From Lachnospiraceae bacterium (lineage in GTDB: Bacteria; Bacillota; Clostridia; Lachnospirales; Lachnospiraceae), in assembly GCA_021203145.1 (NCBI GenBank), contig JAJQBS010000030.1:26624-90623 (forward strand): 64,000 nt of DNA, in the 5' to 3' direction. The notes below the pieces were generated by a model. It saw only the letters and a list, made by a program, of their open reading frames with translations, had not been told where the DNA came from and did not search any database. Position numbers and translations under genes: made by a program. Numbering within the stretch: position 1 is the stretch's first letter; every line of letters begins with the position of its first letter. Positions 53,514 through 63,104 of this stretch are shown here, one piece after another.

Positions 53514-55349
53514 TCACTCTGAATTCAAAGCCTCCACCGGCACTAGCTTGGATGCCTGCCAGGCCGGGTAGAATCCGAAAATCGTACCGGTCAGAATGGA
53601 GAAAGCCAACGCCGCCGCCCACGCCGAGGCGTCTGCCTCCACGCGAATTCCATTGTATTCCACCAGCGGAGTCACGAGAAAGCTGGCTCCGACTCCAAGA
53701 ATTCCTCCGATCAGGCTGATCGCCGCCGATTCAAACAAAAACTCAAACAGAATGTTGCTCCGGGACGCGCCAAGAGATTTCAGAATACCGATCTCGCCCG
53801 TCCGCTCCTTGACGGAGACGAACAGGACGTTCATAATACCGATCCCGCCGACAATGAAAACAATCACCGCCATCGCCGAGAGCAGCATGGTCAGGATTTC
53901 ATTGGAGGATTCCGCCGCTTCCAGCTTGCTGCTCGCGTCTGAGAAGGTAAATTCCGCCATGCTGTAATTTTCTTCAAGGACAGTCTCCACCGCCTCTTTT
54001 ACCGAATCAACCAGGTCGACATCGTTGCAGATCACGGTGATCACCGGGCTGATATCGGTTCCCGTGATATATTTGATCCCGGTTTCATAGGGTACAAAAA
54101 TGGATTCATCCGGGGTGATGGACGCGGACACCGTTGAAGATGAAGCAAGCACGCCGATAATTTCATAGGCCCGGTCATTCAGGTAAATGGTCTCTCCGTA
54201 AGCGTCCGCCGCGCTCCCAAACAAAGTCTTTGCCACGGTACTGCCTAGCACGCAGACTCTTGCCTTGCTGTCACTGTCATCGTCCGAGATAAACTCGCCC
54301 TCCGCCATGGACAGATTGCTGACAGTATAATAACTGTAATAGACGCCCGCCACCGTGTAGGTCTGAGCGCTGGTCAGGTCGCCGCCCTCCACGGATGTCC
54401 GGGATGTATAGGAAATGGTCGCGCCGTCAATATCGGTCACGAACGTCTCAATATCCTCCAGATCATCGACCGTTAAAATGATATTTTCCTGATTCAGGCG
54501 TTCATCAGTCAGATCTGTCTCGGATTCTTCCTCCTCCTCTTCCGCAGCCGCTGCCGCCTCCGTCTCCGTTTCTGTTTCCTCTGTATCAGCGGAACCGCTC
54601 TCAGCTTCCGCATCCGCAAGCCCGCCGTCTTCTCCATCGCCGGAAACCGCCGCGCCTTCAGCGTCACCCGCTCCGTCGCCCGCGCTTTCCTCACCGCCCT
54701 GGGCGTCAGCAGCTCCGTCTGATCCATCGCCAGCCTCGTCTGAAGCCTCTCCGTCTTCCTCCGCCGCATCCGCGTCAGGGCCTTCACCGGAAAACATGCT
54801 CTGGATGTCGCTCATATCCATCTCTCCGCTCGCGAAGGCCTCCGCCATATCGCTGAGGTCGCTGTCCGAAAAGTCTGAAAAATTTCCGCCGCCCATCATG
54901 GCAGAAGCCCTGTCGTCCGAAGAATCCGACGTGGCTCCTCCCATCATCATCATTCCGCCGCCCATAGACATGCCGCCGGCACTCGACGAATCACTGCCTG
55001 AGCTTGAATCAGAAGAGCTCCTGTCTCCCCGGGAACCTGACGAATCCGATGAGCCGCCAAAAAGATTGCCAAACCCGCTCATGATCGAGCTTCCGATATC
55101 ACTGATGGAAAAGCTGTCACTTCCGCTCGTCGTCGTCTCTTCACCCGCGTAGTCATAGGTGACGTCGATCGAACCCGCGTTCAGGCTGGCAAACTGCTCC
55201 GCGACATCCATTTTCCCGCCCCGTCCGATCGCGATTACCATCACGATGGTAGCCGCGCCGACAATAATTCCGATCGAAGTCATGACAGTTTTAAATTTGT
55301 TCTGGTTGATATTCAGCCAGACCAGTCTCAGCAGCTCCGAAATTCTCAT
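53514..55349 (-). CDS. MacB/FtsX-like ABC permease with large acidic insertion
   Basis: 611 residues. One N-terminal transmembrane helix (SIGIIVGAATIVMVIAIG), an extracytoplasmic MacB core and three C-terminal helices (MAVIVFIVGGIGIMNVLFVSVKERTGEIGILKSLGASR is the signature). Inserted at about 75-280 is a Ser/Gly/Met then Glu/Asp/Ala-rich stretch, with MSMGGGMMMMGG and SDMAEAFASGEMDMSDIQ, absent in standard MacB. Overlaps the adaptor stop by 4 bp. Probably the channel of an efflux or lipoprotein-extrusion system. Confidence 0.88.
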   Translation of the reverse strand: MRISELLRLVWLNINQNKFKTVMTSIGIIVGAATIVMVIAIGRGGKMDVAEQFASLNAGSIDVTYDYAGEETTTSGSDSFSISDIGSSIMSGFGNLFGGSSDSSGSRGDRSSSDSSSGSDSSSAGGMSMGGGMMMMGGATSDSSDDRASAMMGGGNFSDFSDSDLSDMAEAFASGEMDMSDIQSMFSGEGPDADAAEEDGEASDEAGDGSDGAADAQGGEESAGDGAGDAEGAAVSGDGEDGGLADAEAESGSADTEETETETEAAAAAEEEEEESETDLTDERLNQENIILTVDDLEDIETFVTDIDGATISYTSRTSVEGGDLTSAQTYTVAGVYYSYYTVSNLSMAEGEFISDDDSDSKARVCVLGSTVAKTLFGSAADAYGETIYLNDRAYEIIGVLASSSTVSASITPDESIFVPYETGIKYITGTDISPVITVICNDVDLVDSVKEAVETVLEENYSMAEFTFSDASSKLEAAESSNEILTMLLSAMAVIVFIVGGIGIMNVLFVSVKERTGEIGILKSLGASRSNILFEFLFESAAISLIGGILGVGASFLVTPLVEYNGIRVEADASAWAAALAFSILTGTIFGFYPAWQASKLVPVEALNSE

Positions 55350-56827
55350 TCTGTCACCTGGCTTTCTATCAATACAATCTGTCCCTCCGTAAGGCCGGAG
55401 GTCACCGCGACGGTCGTACCGTTCGAGTAACCGGTCGTGATCGTCACTTCCTCTATCGTACCGTCGTCATTGAGTACCTTTACATAGGAAGTCGCCCCAT
55501 CTGTGTGTACTGCGCGGTTCGAGACATACAGCGTGTCAGCCTCCTCCTTCGTGATAAAGGTTACCTCGCCGGTCATGCCGGAATATACCTTTGAGATATC
55601 TCCCGTAAAGCTTACCGTCACCTCGTAATTCACTGTAGAAGAGCCGGTCGTCGCCGTCGTAGAAATCGATGTGACCTCGCCGTCAAAGGTTTCGTCCTCA
55701 TAGGCAGTCAGCTCGATCGACACCGCATCCCCGGTGGAAATTTCCGAAATATCGCTCTGGGAAACCGACACCGTCATCGTCACGTCGTCCGAATCAGAAA
55801 ACGTCACAACTGTGGAATCGCTGGTCAGAGAGTCCCCCTCGCTGTAGGAAATTGACATGACCGTCCCGGAATACTCTGAATAAATAATTCCGTCCCCAAT
55901 CTGCTCCTCAAACTCAGCAAGCGCCTCTTCCGCCTCCTCCAACGCGTCCTGCGCGTCCTCCAGGTCGTCCGTGAGACCGTCCGTGTCAATCTCATAGAGC
56001 TGATCGGCATATTGATAATTTGTCATTGCGTTTTCATAGGTCTGTTTTGCCTCGATCGACTGCGTGGTCAGATTGTTTTTCGCAATCTCCAGATTCGCCT
56101 CGATCGTCTCATAATTCAGCTGTGCTTCCTCAAGGTCATCCTCGACGTCCTCTCCGTCGTCATACTCGGATTGCAGCTCTTCGACCTCCTCCGCCGCTTC
56201 CTCCAGGTCCTCTTCCAGCTCAGCTACTGTATTCTCCAGGCTCGTGATCGTCGCGTTGTAGGTCGCCTCGGCAGTCTCTCCCTCCGCGATATACATCGCG
56301 TACGTGTAATCCGCCTCCGCCTGCTTCGTCTCTACGTTGATCTCTTCCTGCTTCACCGTCAGCTCGGCGCTCGTAACTGCCGCCTCCAGCTCCTCCCGGT
56401 AAGCCTCAATGCTCTCCTCCGTAATCTTCAGCAGCGCGTCGCCCTCCGAAACGACCTGACCGACCGCCACGTAAATCTCCTCTACCTCCAGCGAAGTCGA
56501 GCTGGAGCTTGTGGAAGAGCTTGAAGTATACGAGGTCATATCCATGCCGGAGGCCGATGAGGAGCTGCTTGAAGAGGAGGATGAGATCTCAGCCACTTCA
56601 AACGTCTGATCCGCAGTCCCGTAAGTCACGGTTCCGCTCTCCGTAATCCCGGTAATCACAGAACCATATTTAACCGTCTCCTGCTTATAAGAGGTACTCG
56701 TCACGGTATCCTCCGTCTGCTGATTCTGGTATACCCAGAAAGCGCCTGCCCCCGCCCCCACGATTACCACCAGCAGAAACAGATTCCTGAATATATGCCT
56801 TTTTCTCTTCTTTCTGGTCTTGCTCAT
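55346..56827 (-). CDS. HlyD/MacA-like membrane fusion (adaptor) protein
   Basis: 493 residues. One N-terminal transmembrane anchor, a split lipoyl/barrel-sandwich domain (EIYVAVGQVVSEGDALLKI and SEYSGTVMSISYSEGDSLT), a long antiparallel coiled coil between them (about 130-300, with ATYNATITSLENTVAELEEDLEEAAEEVEELQ), a beta barrel and a C-terminal membrane-proximal domain. A Ser-rich run sits near 85-110. Partner of the permease and ATPase genes. Confidence 0.9.
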   Translation of the reverse strand: MSKTRKKRKRHIFRNLFLLVVIVGAGAGAFWVYQNQQTEDTVTSTSYKQETVKYGSVITGITESGTVTYGTADQTFEVAEISSSSSSSSSSASGMDMTSYTSSSSTSSSSTSLEVEEIYVAVGQVVSEGDALLKITEESIEAYREELEAAVTSAELTVKQEEINVETKQAEADYTYAMYIAEGETAEATYNATITSLENTVAELEEDLEEAAEEVEELQSEYDDGEDVEDDLEEAQLNYETIEANLEIAKNNLTTQSIEAKQTYENAMTNYQYADQLYEIDTDGLTDDLEDAQDALEEAEEALAEFEEQIGDGIIYSEYSGTVMSISYSEGDSLTSDSTVVTFSDSDDVTMTVSVSQSDISEISTGDAVSIELTAYEDETFDGEVTSISTTATTGSSTVNYEVTVSFTGDISKVYSGMTGEVTFITKEEADTLYVSNRAVHTDGATSYVKVLNDDGTIEEVTITTGYSNGTTVAVTSGLTEGQIVLIESQVTE

Positions 56828-56844
56828 AGTCGCTCACCAACTCC

Positions 56845-59745
56845 TTATTCTGTCATTTCAGTTGCTGTCGTTTCGGCTGCCATCTCAGTTGCTGCTGTTT
56901 CGGTTTCCGTCGTTTCAGTTGCCGTCGTTTCAGTTGCCGTCGTTTCGGCTGCCGTCTCTGTTTCTGTCAATTCTGCTGTTGTTTCCAGTCCCTCGGTATC
57001 TGCCTCATCATCCGACACAGATCCGGTATCCGCCATTACAGTGATCGACGCACCGATTCCGGAGCTCAGCCATCCACTGCTGTTGTCAACAGAAATCACA
57101 ACATTGTAAATGACCTGTGTCCTGGAAGTCCCATCCTGCGGCTCGGTGTCTTTCTGAGAAATGGTTCCGTCATACGTGCCGTAAGCGGAAAGCACCACAC
57201 TTACCGTGTCCCCGACCGCCATCTTCGCGATTTCATATTGAGAAACCTCTATTGTAATGGTGACGACATCTGTGTCATAAATACTGTAAAGTGCTGTCTC
57301 AGCGCTTAACGTATCGTCCGCCTCATAATTAACTGCGGAAAGCGTCCCGGATGCTTCTGCTGTCACGGTGCCGTCTTCGAGACTCTGAAGCACTTCCAGC
57401 GCATCCTCAAGCTCCGTCAGGGCATCCTCATAGCTCTGCAAATCCTCTTCCAGGGATTCCACTGTCTGTTGGTATGTAATCTCCGCCAGCTCTGCCGCCA
57501 GCATGGTCGTGTCGTAATTGTACTGGATTTCCAGCTCAGTCGGAGTCTTGATCCGCATCAGCTCTTCATATTGCAGCTTTACATCCTCCAGCACCTCATA
57601 AAGCTCCTCCAGCACCTCCTCTGCCTCATCGGAATCCGTCGCGGTCAGCGCCAGGGCCGTTTCCGCGTCTGAGAGATCGTAGGAATTGCCAAACAGGCTG
57701 CTACTGCTGCTGCCGGAGCCGGACGAAGAGACGCCCGAAACGGCCGAAGAGACCGATGAAGACGATGTGTCCGTACTCACGCTCGACGAGGAGACCGAGC
57801 TTCCGGAAGACAAGGACACGCTTCCGGAAGAGGACGAGCCTCCTGAAGAGGATGAGCCTCCTGAGGACCCCGATGCCATCGCCGATAGCGCGGAGGACAC
57901 ATCCGAGGAACTAAAGGACGAGGAATCATACGACCTTCCTGACGCATCCGACGAACCGGAGCTGTCGCTTTCAGAGCCATCCGAAGAGCCGGAGCTCCCA
58001 CTTTCAGAACTGTCCGAAGAACCGGACGCATCCGAGCTGCCGGACATCCCGGCAAATGCTGACAGCGCGTCCGAATCGGTTGATCCGGAGAAATCTGTCC
58101 CACTCTCATCTGCGGTCGATTCATCACTCTCTGAGGAAGAAGCAGTCCCACTCAGCATGGCCAGCTGCTGCTCGACCGCCGCAATTTCCTCCGCCACATC
58201 TTCTTCATCATGGATCGTTTCATAATATTCATTGTAAAGATCCTGCCTTGTTTCCTCCAGTGCGTACAGCTTCTCAAGCAGGGTTTCCAGAGTTTCCTCC
58301 TCTGTTTCACTCTCCGTCTCTGTTTCGGATTCTGTCTCTTCTGTTTCCTCCGAGTCCTCATCCGAATCTCCCTCGGCCTCGGTTGCTTCTGTCGCAGTCG
58401 TCTCAGTCTCCGTCGCTTCCGTCGCGGTCGTCTCGGCCTCCGTCGCTTCGGTTGCGGTCGTCTCAGTCTCCGTTGCTTCTGTCGCGGTCGTCTCAGCCTC
58501 CGTTGCTTCCGTCGCGGTCGTCTCCGCTTCCGTCGCTTCCGTCGCGGTTGTCTGCGCTTCTGTCGCTTCCGTTGCGGTTGTCTGCGCTTCTGTCGCTTCC
58601 GTTGCGGTTGTCTGCGCTTCTGTCGCTTCCGTCGCGGTTGTCTGCGCTTCCGTCGCATCTGTCTCTGCTGCGGTCGATGTCTGCGCTTCGGTTGTCTCCT
58701 CAGAGACTGCCACTGCCTGCGTCTCCGACTCCACAAGGGTCTCCTGCGGAAGCTCCTCCGAAGAATTGGTCATTGTCGCGGAGGTATCCTCCAGACTCGC
58801 GGTCGTCTCAGACTCCGTCTCTTCCTCCGTATCCAGAACCAGATGCCCCGCGCCGGCCAGCACAGACGTGTCATAGCCGACCAGCTCATACATATCCTCA
58901 AGGATCTCATTATAATCCTCATTTTTTTCTTTAATTTCAGATTCCAGTTCCGATTCTTCCTTCGCAAGAGACTCGGATTCATTCTCCAGCTCCGCAAGCT
59001 TTGCCTCCAATGCGATCGCCGGATCCTCCGTTTCGGTTTCCGTCTCTGTTTCCGTTTCGGTCTCCGTTTCCGTCTCGGTCTCCGTTTCTGATTCGCTCTC
59101 CATCTCGGATTCTTCCTCCGAAGAGCTGCCTGATGAAGACGAAGAACTCGAACTGCTCGACGAAGAGGAAGAGGAATCGTCATCATCATATTCCCCATTT
59201 TCAAGTGCTTCGATACGCTCCTCCAGCTCTGTGAGCGTCTCCTCATGCTCCTCGATCGTGTCCTCCAGCTCAGCCTCAGACTGGGATCTCACAAACTCCG
59301 CCTGATCTGCCTCCGCCTGCGCCAGCTCAAGTGTATATTCCGCAGACTGCATCCCCTGTGAATAAGTAAGCTGCGCGTCCGTCAGATTATTCTCCGCCCG
59401 GATAATCGCAGCCTTATAATAAGAAATTGCCGTCTGATAGCTGTCATCGGTTATTTTGAGAATGCTCGCACCCTCCTGCACATAGGAACCAGATGATACA
59501 TAAACCTCCTCCACCACCAGATCCGCCGCAGTCGTGCTAAATTCAGCATAATAGTCCGTCGAGGAAATCTGTGTCGTCCCTTCATATTCCAGATTCTCCT
59601 CGTCCGCCAACGCCACTGTGCAGGCAGAAAGCTGTCCCAATAAAACAGCCAGTGACAAAAAACAGCCCAAAGCGGCTTTCGTTTTCTTCACCGGTCTCCC
59701 ATAAAAAGCCTTTCCCCTTTTTGTGTCCTTTTGATAACCGTTCAT
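56845..59745 (-). CDS. Giant HlyD-like adaptor with low-complexity insertions
   Basis: 966 residues, twice the normal size. Signal/anchor (AALGCFLSLAVLLGQLSACTVALA), split lipoyl halves (EEVYVSSGSYVQEGASILKI; EASGTLSAVNYEADDTLSAE), coiled coils and a beta-barrel (DTVSVVLSAYGTYDG). The coiled-coil region is broken by a Ser/Asp run, a TETETE tract, about ten 9-residue TATEATEAQ-type repeats (about 58380-58670) and a Ser/Gly-rich block (about 57690-58060), and the tail is Thr/Glu-rich. First gene of the operon; GGGAGG precedes the ATG. A second adaptor follows 18 bp downstream. Confidence 0.85.
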   Translation of the reverse strand: MNGYQKDTKRGKAFYGRPVKKTKAALGCFLSLAVLLGQLSACTVALADEENLEYEGTTQISSTDYYAEFSTTAADLVVEEVYVSSGSYVQEGASILKITDDSYQTAISYYKAAIIRAENNLTDAQLTYSQGMQSAEYTLELAQAEADQAEFVRSQSEAELEDTIEEHEETLTELEERIEALENGEYDDDDSSSSSSSSSSSSSSSGSSSEEESEMESESETETETETETETETETETETEDPAIALEAKLAELENESESLAKEESELESEIKEKNEDYNEILEDMYELVGYDTSVLAGAGHLVLDTEEETESETTASLEDTSATMTNSSEELPQETLVESETQAVAVSEETTEAQTSTAAETDATEAQTTATEATEAQTTATEATEAQTTATEATEAQTTATEATEAETTATEATEAETTATEATETETTATEATEAETTATEATETETTATEATEAEGDSDEDSEETEETESETETESETEEETLETLLEKLYALEETRQDLYNEYYETIHDEEDVAEEIAAVEQQLAMLSGTASSSESDESTADESGTDFSGSTDSDALSAFAGMSGSSDASGSSDSSESGSSGSSDGSESDSSGSSDASGRSYDSSSFSSSDVSSALSAMASGSSGGSSSSGGSSSSGSVSLSSGSSVSSSSVSTDTSSSSVSSAVSGVSSSGSGSSSSSLFGNSYDLSDAETALALTATDSDEAEEVLEELYEVLEDVKLQYEELMRIKTPTELEIQYNYDTTMLAAELAEITYQQTVESLEEDLQSYEDALTELEDALEVLQSLEDGTVTAEASGTLSAVNYEADDTLSAETALYSIYDTDVVTITIEVSQYEIAKMAVGDTVSVVLSAYGTYDGTISQKDTEPQDGTSRTQVIYNVVISVDNSSGWLSSGIGASITVMADTGSVSDDEADTEGLETTAELTETETAAETTATETTATETTETETAATEMAAETTATEMTE

Positions 59746-59768
59746 AAATACCTCCCGCTTATTTCATT

Positions 59769-59793
59769 ATGTCATACCCTATGTCATACCCTG
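59769..59793 (-). promoter_or_regulatory. Direct repeat upstream of the efflux operon
   Basis: Minus strand GGGTATGACATA occurs twice in a row, about 25 to 50 bp before the start of the first gene. It may be a regulator site or a -10 region; no clear -35 was found. Confidence 0.4.
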
Positions 59794-59978
59794 AATTTCG
59801 GAGTCTATTTTGCTTCTTTGAGGATATCTGGTTCGTGTGTTCATTTATCGTGTAAACCTTGAAAAAATTGTGAACCGGAAAGATTCCCTACGCAGTCCTG
59901 CTCGCCGCGCGGTTGCTGTGTACCGGTGGCACACGTTTCATGTCCCGATTTTCGTAGAAAATCGAAGACGCAGGCAAC

Positions 59979-60091
59979 AACCGAAGCGAAGCGTAAACCG
60001 GGGCGGCTTTAGCCGCAAAACACCCTCGCCGGGTGGCATCCCACGCTTCGCATGGGATATGCCTTGTCCGGCTCGGCACATCAAAAGAAAA
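59979..60091. repeat. Terminator-adjacent dispersed repeat, copy A
   Basis: Shares GCGGCTTTAGCCGCAAAA and TGTCCGGCTCGGCACAT blocks with 62976-63053, in the same order. Copy A carries an extra stem-loop (GCATCCCA/TGGGATATGC). It directly follows the terminator of the DUF1292 gene. Nearby GATTTTC/GAAAATC is another stem; no gene in 59794-60082. Confidence 0.6.
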
Positions 60092-60125
60092 CGCCGTCCG
60101 GCGCTGTCACAGCGTCAGGCGGCGT
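60083..60125 (-). terminator. Terminator of ftsH-DUF1292
   Basis: Minus strand stem ACGCCGCCTGACGC/GCGCCGGACGGCGT with loop TGTGACA, then TTTTCTTTT. Confidence 0.8.
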
Positions 60126-60203
60126 AGTCTTTTCCGGTGCATTTCCGGGGATCTGCTGTGGCTTTTGCTCGACGGGTCATTTATTCGGAGACGGATCCTC
60201 CCG

Positions 60204-60638
60204 TCAGTCTGTAAAGTTAAATTCGTCCTTGAATTTCTCCTTAAAGATCTGATAAACCGCCTCCAGAGTTTTCGGGTCATCCACTGACTCATAAGACTCC
60301 ATACCATCCGGGTTATCTTCGCCGATCTTCAGAATCACAACCTGCGCCCCATCCTCATCGTCGTCCTCCAGAGGAAGCAGAATCACATACTCTTCTCCCT
60401 CATACTCCAGAAGATCAAGAAACTCAAACTGCACATCATTTCCATTCTCGTCTGTCAGGGTAATGATGTTATCCAGATCTTCCATGTCATCCAGATCTTC
60501 CAGGTCGTCGGCGTCCTCCAGATCCTCAAAATCGTCCATGTCGTCAACATCCTCCAGATCCTCAAAATCGTCCGTGCTGTCATCATCATCCAGATCGGCG
60601 AATGCATCCCACACGTTCTTCTCAAACTCGTTGCTCAT
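60204..60638 (-). CDS. DUF1292 family protein with acidic repeats
   Basis: 144 residues. The N-terminal half is Asp/Glu-rich (DMDDFEDLEDADDLEDL and similar) from short tandem duplications. The C-terminal half, starting IITLTDENGNDVQFEFLDLLEYEGEEYVILLPLED, is the DUF1292 domain. Function unknown. GGGAGGAAAAAG precedes the ATG. It follows ftsH by 26 bp and shares its transcript. Confidence 0.85.
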   Translation of the reverse strand: MSNEFEKNVWDAFADLDDDDSTDDFEDLEDVDDMDDFEDLEDADDLEDLDDMEDLDNIITLTDENGNDVQFEFLDLLEYEGEEYVILLPLEDDDEDGAQVVILKIGEDNPDGMESYESVDDPKTLEAVYQIFKEKFKDEFNFTD

Positions 60639-60664
60639 CTTTTTCCTCCCTGTAAATTTATTGT

Positions 60665-62683
60665 TCATCCTGGCTGCCCGCCGTCAGCCTGCTGTCCGTC
60701 CGACCCATAATCCGGCAGAGCCTCCGGCTCCGCTTCCACGGAACGCTCGGCAATCCTGGCGCCAATCTTATCCGGGTTCTGACCCTCGCCCTCGCACTGG
60801 TGGAAGATCTCCATGAATTCCTTGCCCGTAATGGTCTCTTTCTCAATCAGGAATTCCGCGATCTTATCCATCGTCCGGCGGTGCTTCGTGAGCAGGCGCT
60901 TCGCCTCGTCATAGGAATCCTTCAGGATCTGCATGACTTCCTTATCGACCTCGGCCGCCGTCACGTCCGAGCAGTTCATCACCGGACGGTTGTCCAGATA
61001 CTGCGAGGCCGTCAGCTCCAGACCAATCAGACCGAATTTCTTCGACATACCGTACTGTGTCACCATCGACCGCGCAATCCGCGTCGCTTTCTCAATATCG
61101 TTTGCCGCACCGGTCGTCACGGTGTCAAAGACAATCTCCTCCGCCGCACGGCCCGCTACGAACTCGACCAGCATCGCACGGATTTCTTTCTCGGTATTGA
61201 GGTATTTTTCCTCCTCCGGCACATTCATTACATAACCGAGAGCGCCCATCGTGCGCGGCACGATCGTAATCTTCTGTACCGGCTCTGAATCCTTCTGCAG
61301 TGCGCTCACCAGCGCATGGCCTACCTCGTGGTAGGAAACGATCCGCCGCTCCTCCTTGCTGAGTACACGGTTCTTCTTCTCCTGGCCGACCAGAACCACC
61401 TCAACCGCCTCAAACAGATCCTGCTGCGATACCGCCTTGCGTCCTTTCTTGACCGCAAGGATCGCCGCCTCATTAATCATGTTTGCCAGATCAGAACCCA
61501 CAGCTCCGGAGGTCGCCAGAGCGATCGCGTCCAGATCAACCGTCTCATCCATGCTGACATTCTTCGAATGCACCTTCAGCGTCTCGACACGACCCTTGAG
61601 ATCCGGCTTGTCCACAACCACCCGCCGATCAAAGCGTCCCGGCCGCAGCAGTGCCTGGTCGAGCACCTCCGGACGGTTCGTCGCCGCCAGTACGATCAGA
61701 CCCTTGGACGGCTCAAATCCGTCCATCTCTGCGAGCAGCTGGTTCAGCGTCTGTTCACGCTCGTCATTTCCTCCACCGAAGCGGGTGTCACGGCTCTTTG
61801 CCACCGCGTCGATCTCATCAATGAAGATAATGCACGGTGCGTTTTTCTTCGCCTCATCAAACAGATCACGCACACGGGACGCGCCGACACCGACAAACAT
61901 CTCCACAAAATCGGATCCGGAGAGAGAGAAGAACGGGCATTTTGCCTCGCCCGCGATCGCCCTCGCCAACAGGGTCTTGCCGGTGCCCGGAGGGCCGACC
62001 AGCAGCGCGCCCTTGGGCAGCTTCGCGCCAATCTCCGTATATTTCTGCGGATTCTCCAGAAAATCCACGACCTCCTGCAGCGACTCCTTCGCTTCATCCT
62101 GCCCGGCCACGTCCTTGAACGTCACGCCGGTCTCCTTCTGGATATATACCTTCGCCTTGCTTTTGCCGACGCCCATGACGCCGCCGCTGCCATTGGTCAT
62201 CCGCCGCATTGCGAACGCGAAAATTACCCAGATGATGATCAGCGGCGCGAAGCTCAGGATCATGCTCCAGATCAGGCTCGACGTCGTATCCGGAATATTC
62301 TGCGTGAACGTCACGTCCGCCTGATCCAGCCTCGCCACCAGGTTCGGATCGTCCGGGTTCCCCGTATAGTAGGTCACCGTCCCCGACGAGGTGCCAAAAT
62401 AGTCTGAAAGCACGTCGCTTTTCAGCGTAATCTCAAGTTCATCAGAATAAATGGTGACAGAGCTTACCTGTCCCTCGTCAAGCAGTTCCAGGAACTGGTC
62501 ATAAGTAATTTCCACGGAGGACGTGCTGCTTCCTAAGCTGCTGTTCAAAAGCGCCATGACAAGCAACGTGACCAGTGTGACCGCCAGAAATATGATAAAG
62601 GTATTACTGTTTCTGCCCGGGCGGTTCGGTCCCTGATCTCCGCCGTTTCCATTCCGGCGATTATCATTTTGATTATTATCCAT
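60665..62683 (-). CDS. ftsH: ATP-dependent zinc metalloprotease FtsH
   Basis: 672 residues, full length. Two N-terminal transmembrane helices around an extracytoplasmic domain, AAA module with Walker A GPPGTGKT, Walker [10 protein letters not shown] and SRH, then the peptidase with zinc motif HEVGH. Degrades membrane and regulatory proteins. GAGGAAAGCA precedes the ATG. The tail ([17 protein letters not shown]) is flexible. Confidence 0.97.
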   Translation of the reverse strand: MDNNQNDNRRNGNGGDQGPNRPGRNSNTFIIFLAVTLVTLLVMALLNSSLGSSTSSVEITYDQFLELLDEGQVSSVTIYSDELEITLKSDVLSDYFGTSSGTVTYYTGNPDDPNLVARLDQADVTFTQNIPDTTSSLIWSMILSFAPLIIIWVIFAFAMRRMTNGSGGVMGVGKSKAKVYIQKETGVTFKDVAGQDEAKESLQEVVDFLENPQKYTEIGAKLPKGALLVGPPGTGKTLLARAIAGEAKCPFFSLSGSDFVEMFVGVGASRVRDLFDEAKKNAPCIIFIDEIDAVAKSRDTRFGGGNDEREQTLNQLLAEMDGFEPSKGLIVLAATNRPEVLDQALLRPGRFDRRVVVDKPDLKGRVETLKVHSKNVSMDETVDLDAIALATSGAVGSDLANMINEAAILAVKKGRKAVSQQDLFEAVEVVLVGQEKKNRVLSKEERRIVSYHEVGHALVSALQKDSEPVQKITIVPRTMGALGYVMNVPEEEKYLNTEKEIRAMLVEFVAGRAAEEIVFDTVTTGAANDIEKATRIARSMVTQYGMSKKFGLIGLELTASQYLDNRPVMNCSDVTAAEVDKEVMQILKDSYDEAKRLLTKHRRTMDKIAEFLIEKETITGKEFMEIFHQCEGEGQNPDKIGARIAERSVEAEPEALPDYGSDGQQADGGQPG

Positions 62684-62880
62684 TGCTTTCCTCCTGTATC
62701 TCTATACACGGAAACCGCACAGGCCGCATATCCGTCTGTAGGCGTCGTATCTATTTCGTCTACATGCCATAATCATATCATCAGCACATACACCCATATG
62801 CTGCCATCCACATTTTCAGTCTCTGTGGCGTGCGGCATCCATAACGATCCTGTGACAAAATACGGTCTCCAGTTCACATC
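62684..62880 (-). other. About 190-nt ftsH leader
   Basis: Between the promoter at 62881 and the ATG. No riboswitch or terminator-antiterminator was recognised, but the length is unusual enough to note. Confidence 0.4.
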
Positions 62881-62909
62881 ATTATAGTTTGCTCTCGAAC
62901 ATAAATCAA
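62881..62909 (-). promoter_or_regulatory. Sigma-A promoter of ftsH
   Basis: Minus strand TTGATT (62904-62909), 17-bp spacer, perfect TATAAT (62881-62886). Confidence 0.8.
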
Positions 62910-62975
62910 TACCGGAATTCTAAACGTTTTGTGAAAATTTTGTCTTTTTTATGGGCCAGTGAACGTTCGCTTAGC

Positions 62976-63053
62976 GCCGACCGGAGCGAAATGGAGACCC
63001 GGGTGCGGCTTCAGCCGCAAAATCTCCTTGCCCGGCTCTGTGCATAAAGAAAA
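62976..63053. repeat. Terminator-adjacent dispersed repeat, copy B
   Basis: Matches copy A at 59979-60091 through the GCGGCTT-AGCCGC stem and the GCCCGGCTCTGTGCAT block. It too directly follows a minus-strand terminator. Confidence 0.6.
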
Positions 63054-63079
63054 GGGGGATCCTCAAAAGTGATCCCCCT
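63046..63079 (-). terminator. Terminator of the sugar ABC ATPase gene
   Basis: Minus strand stem GGGGGATC/GATCCCCC with a 9-nt loop, then TTTTCTTT. Confidence 0.85.
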
Positions 63080-63104
63080 GTAGTGTCTGCATGCCTGAGT
63101 CAGA

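Noticed and set aside
57686..59091. Acidic and Arg/Cys-rich long reading frames on the plus strand
   Set aside because: Mirror images of the repetitive adaptor gene; repeats in one strand keep other frames open.
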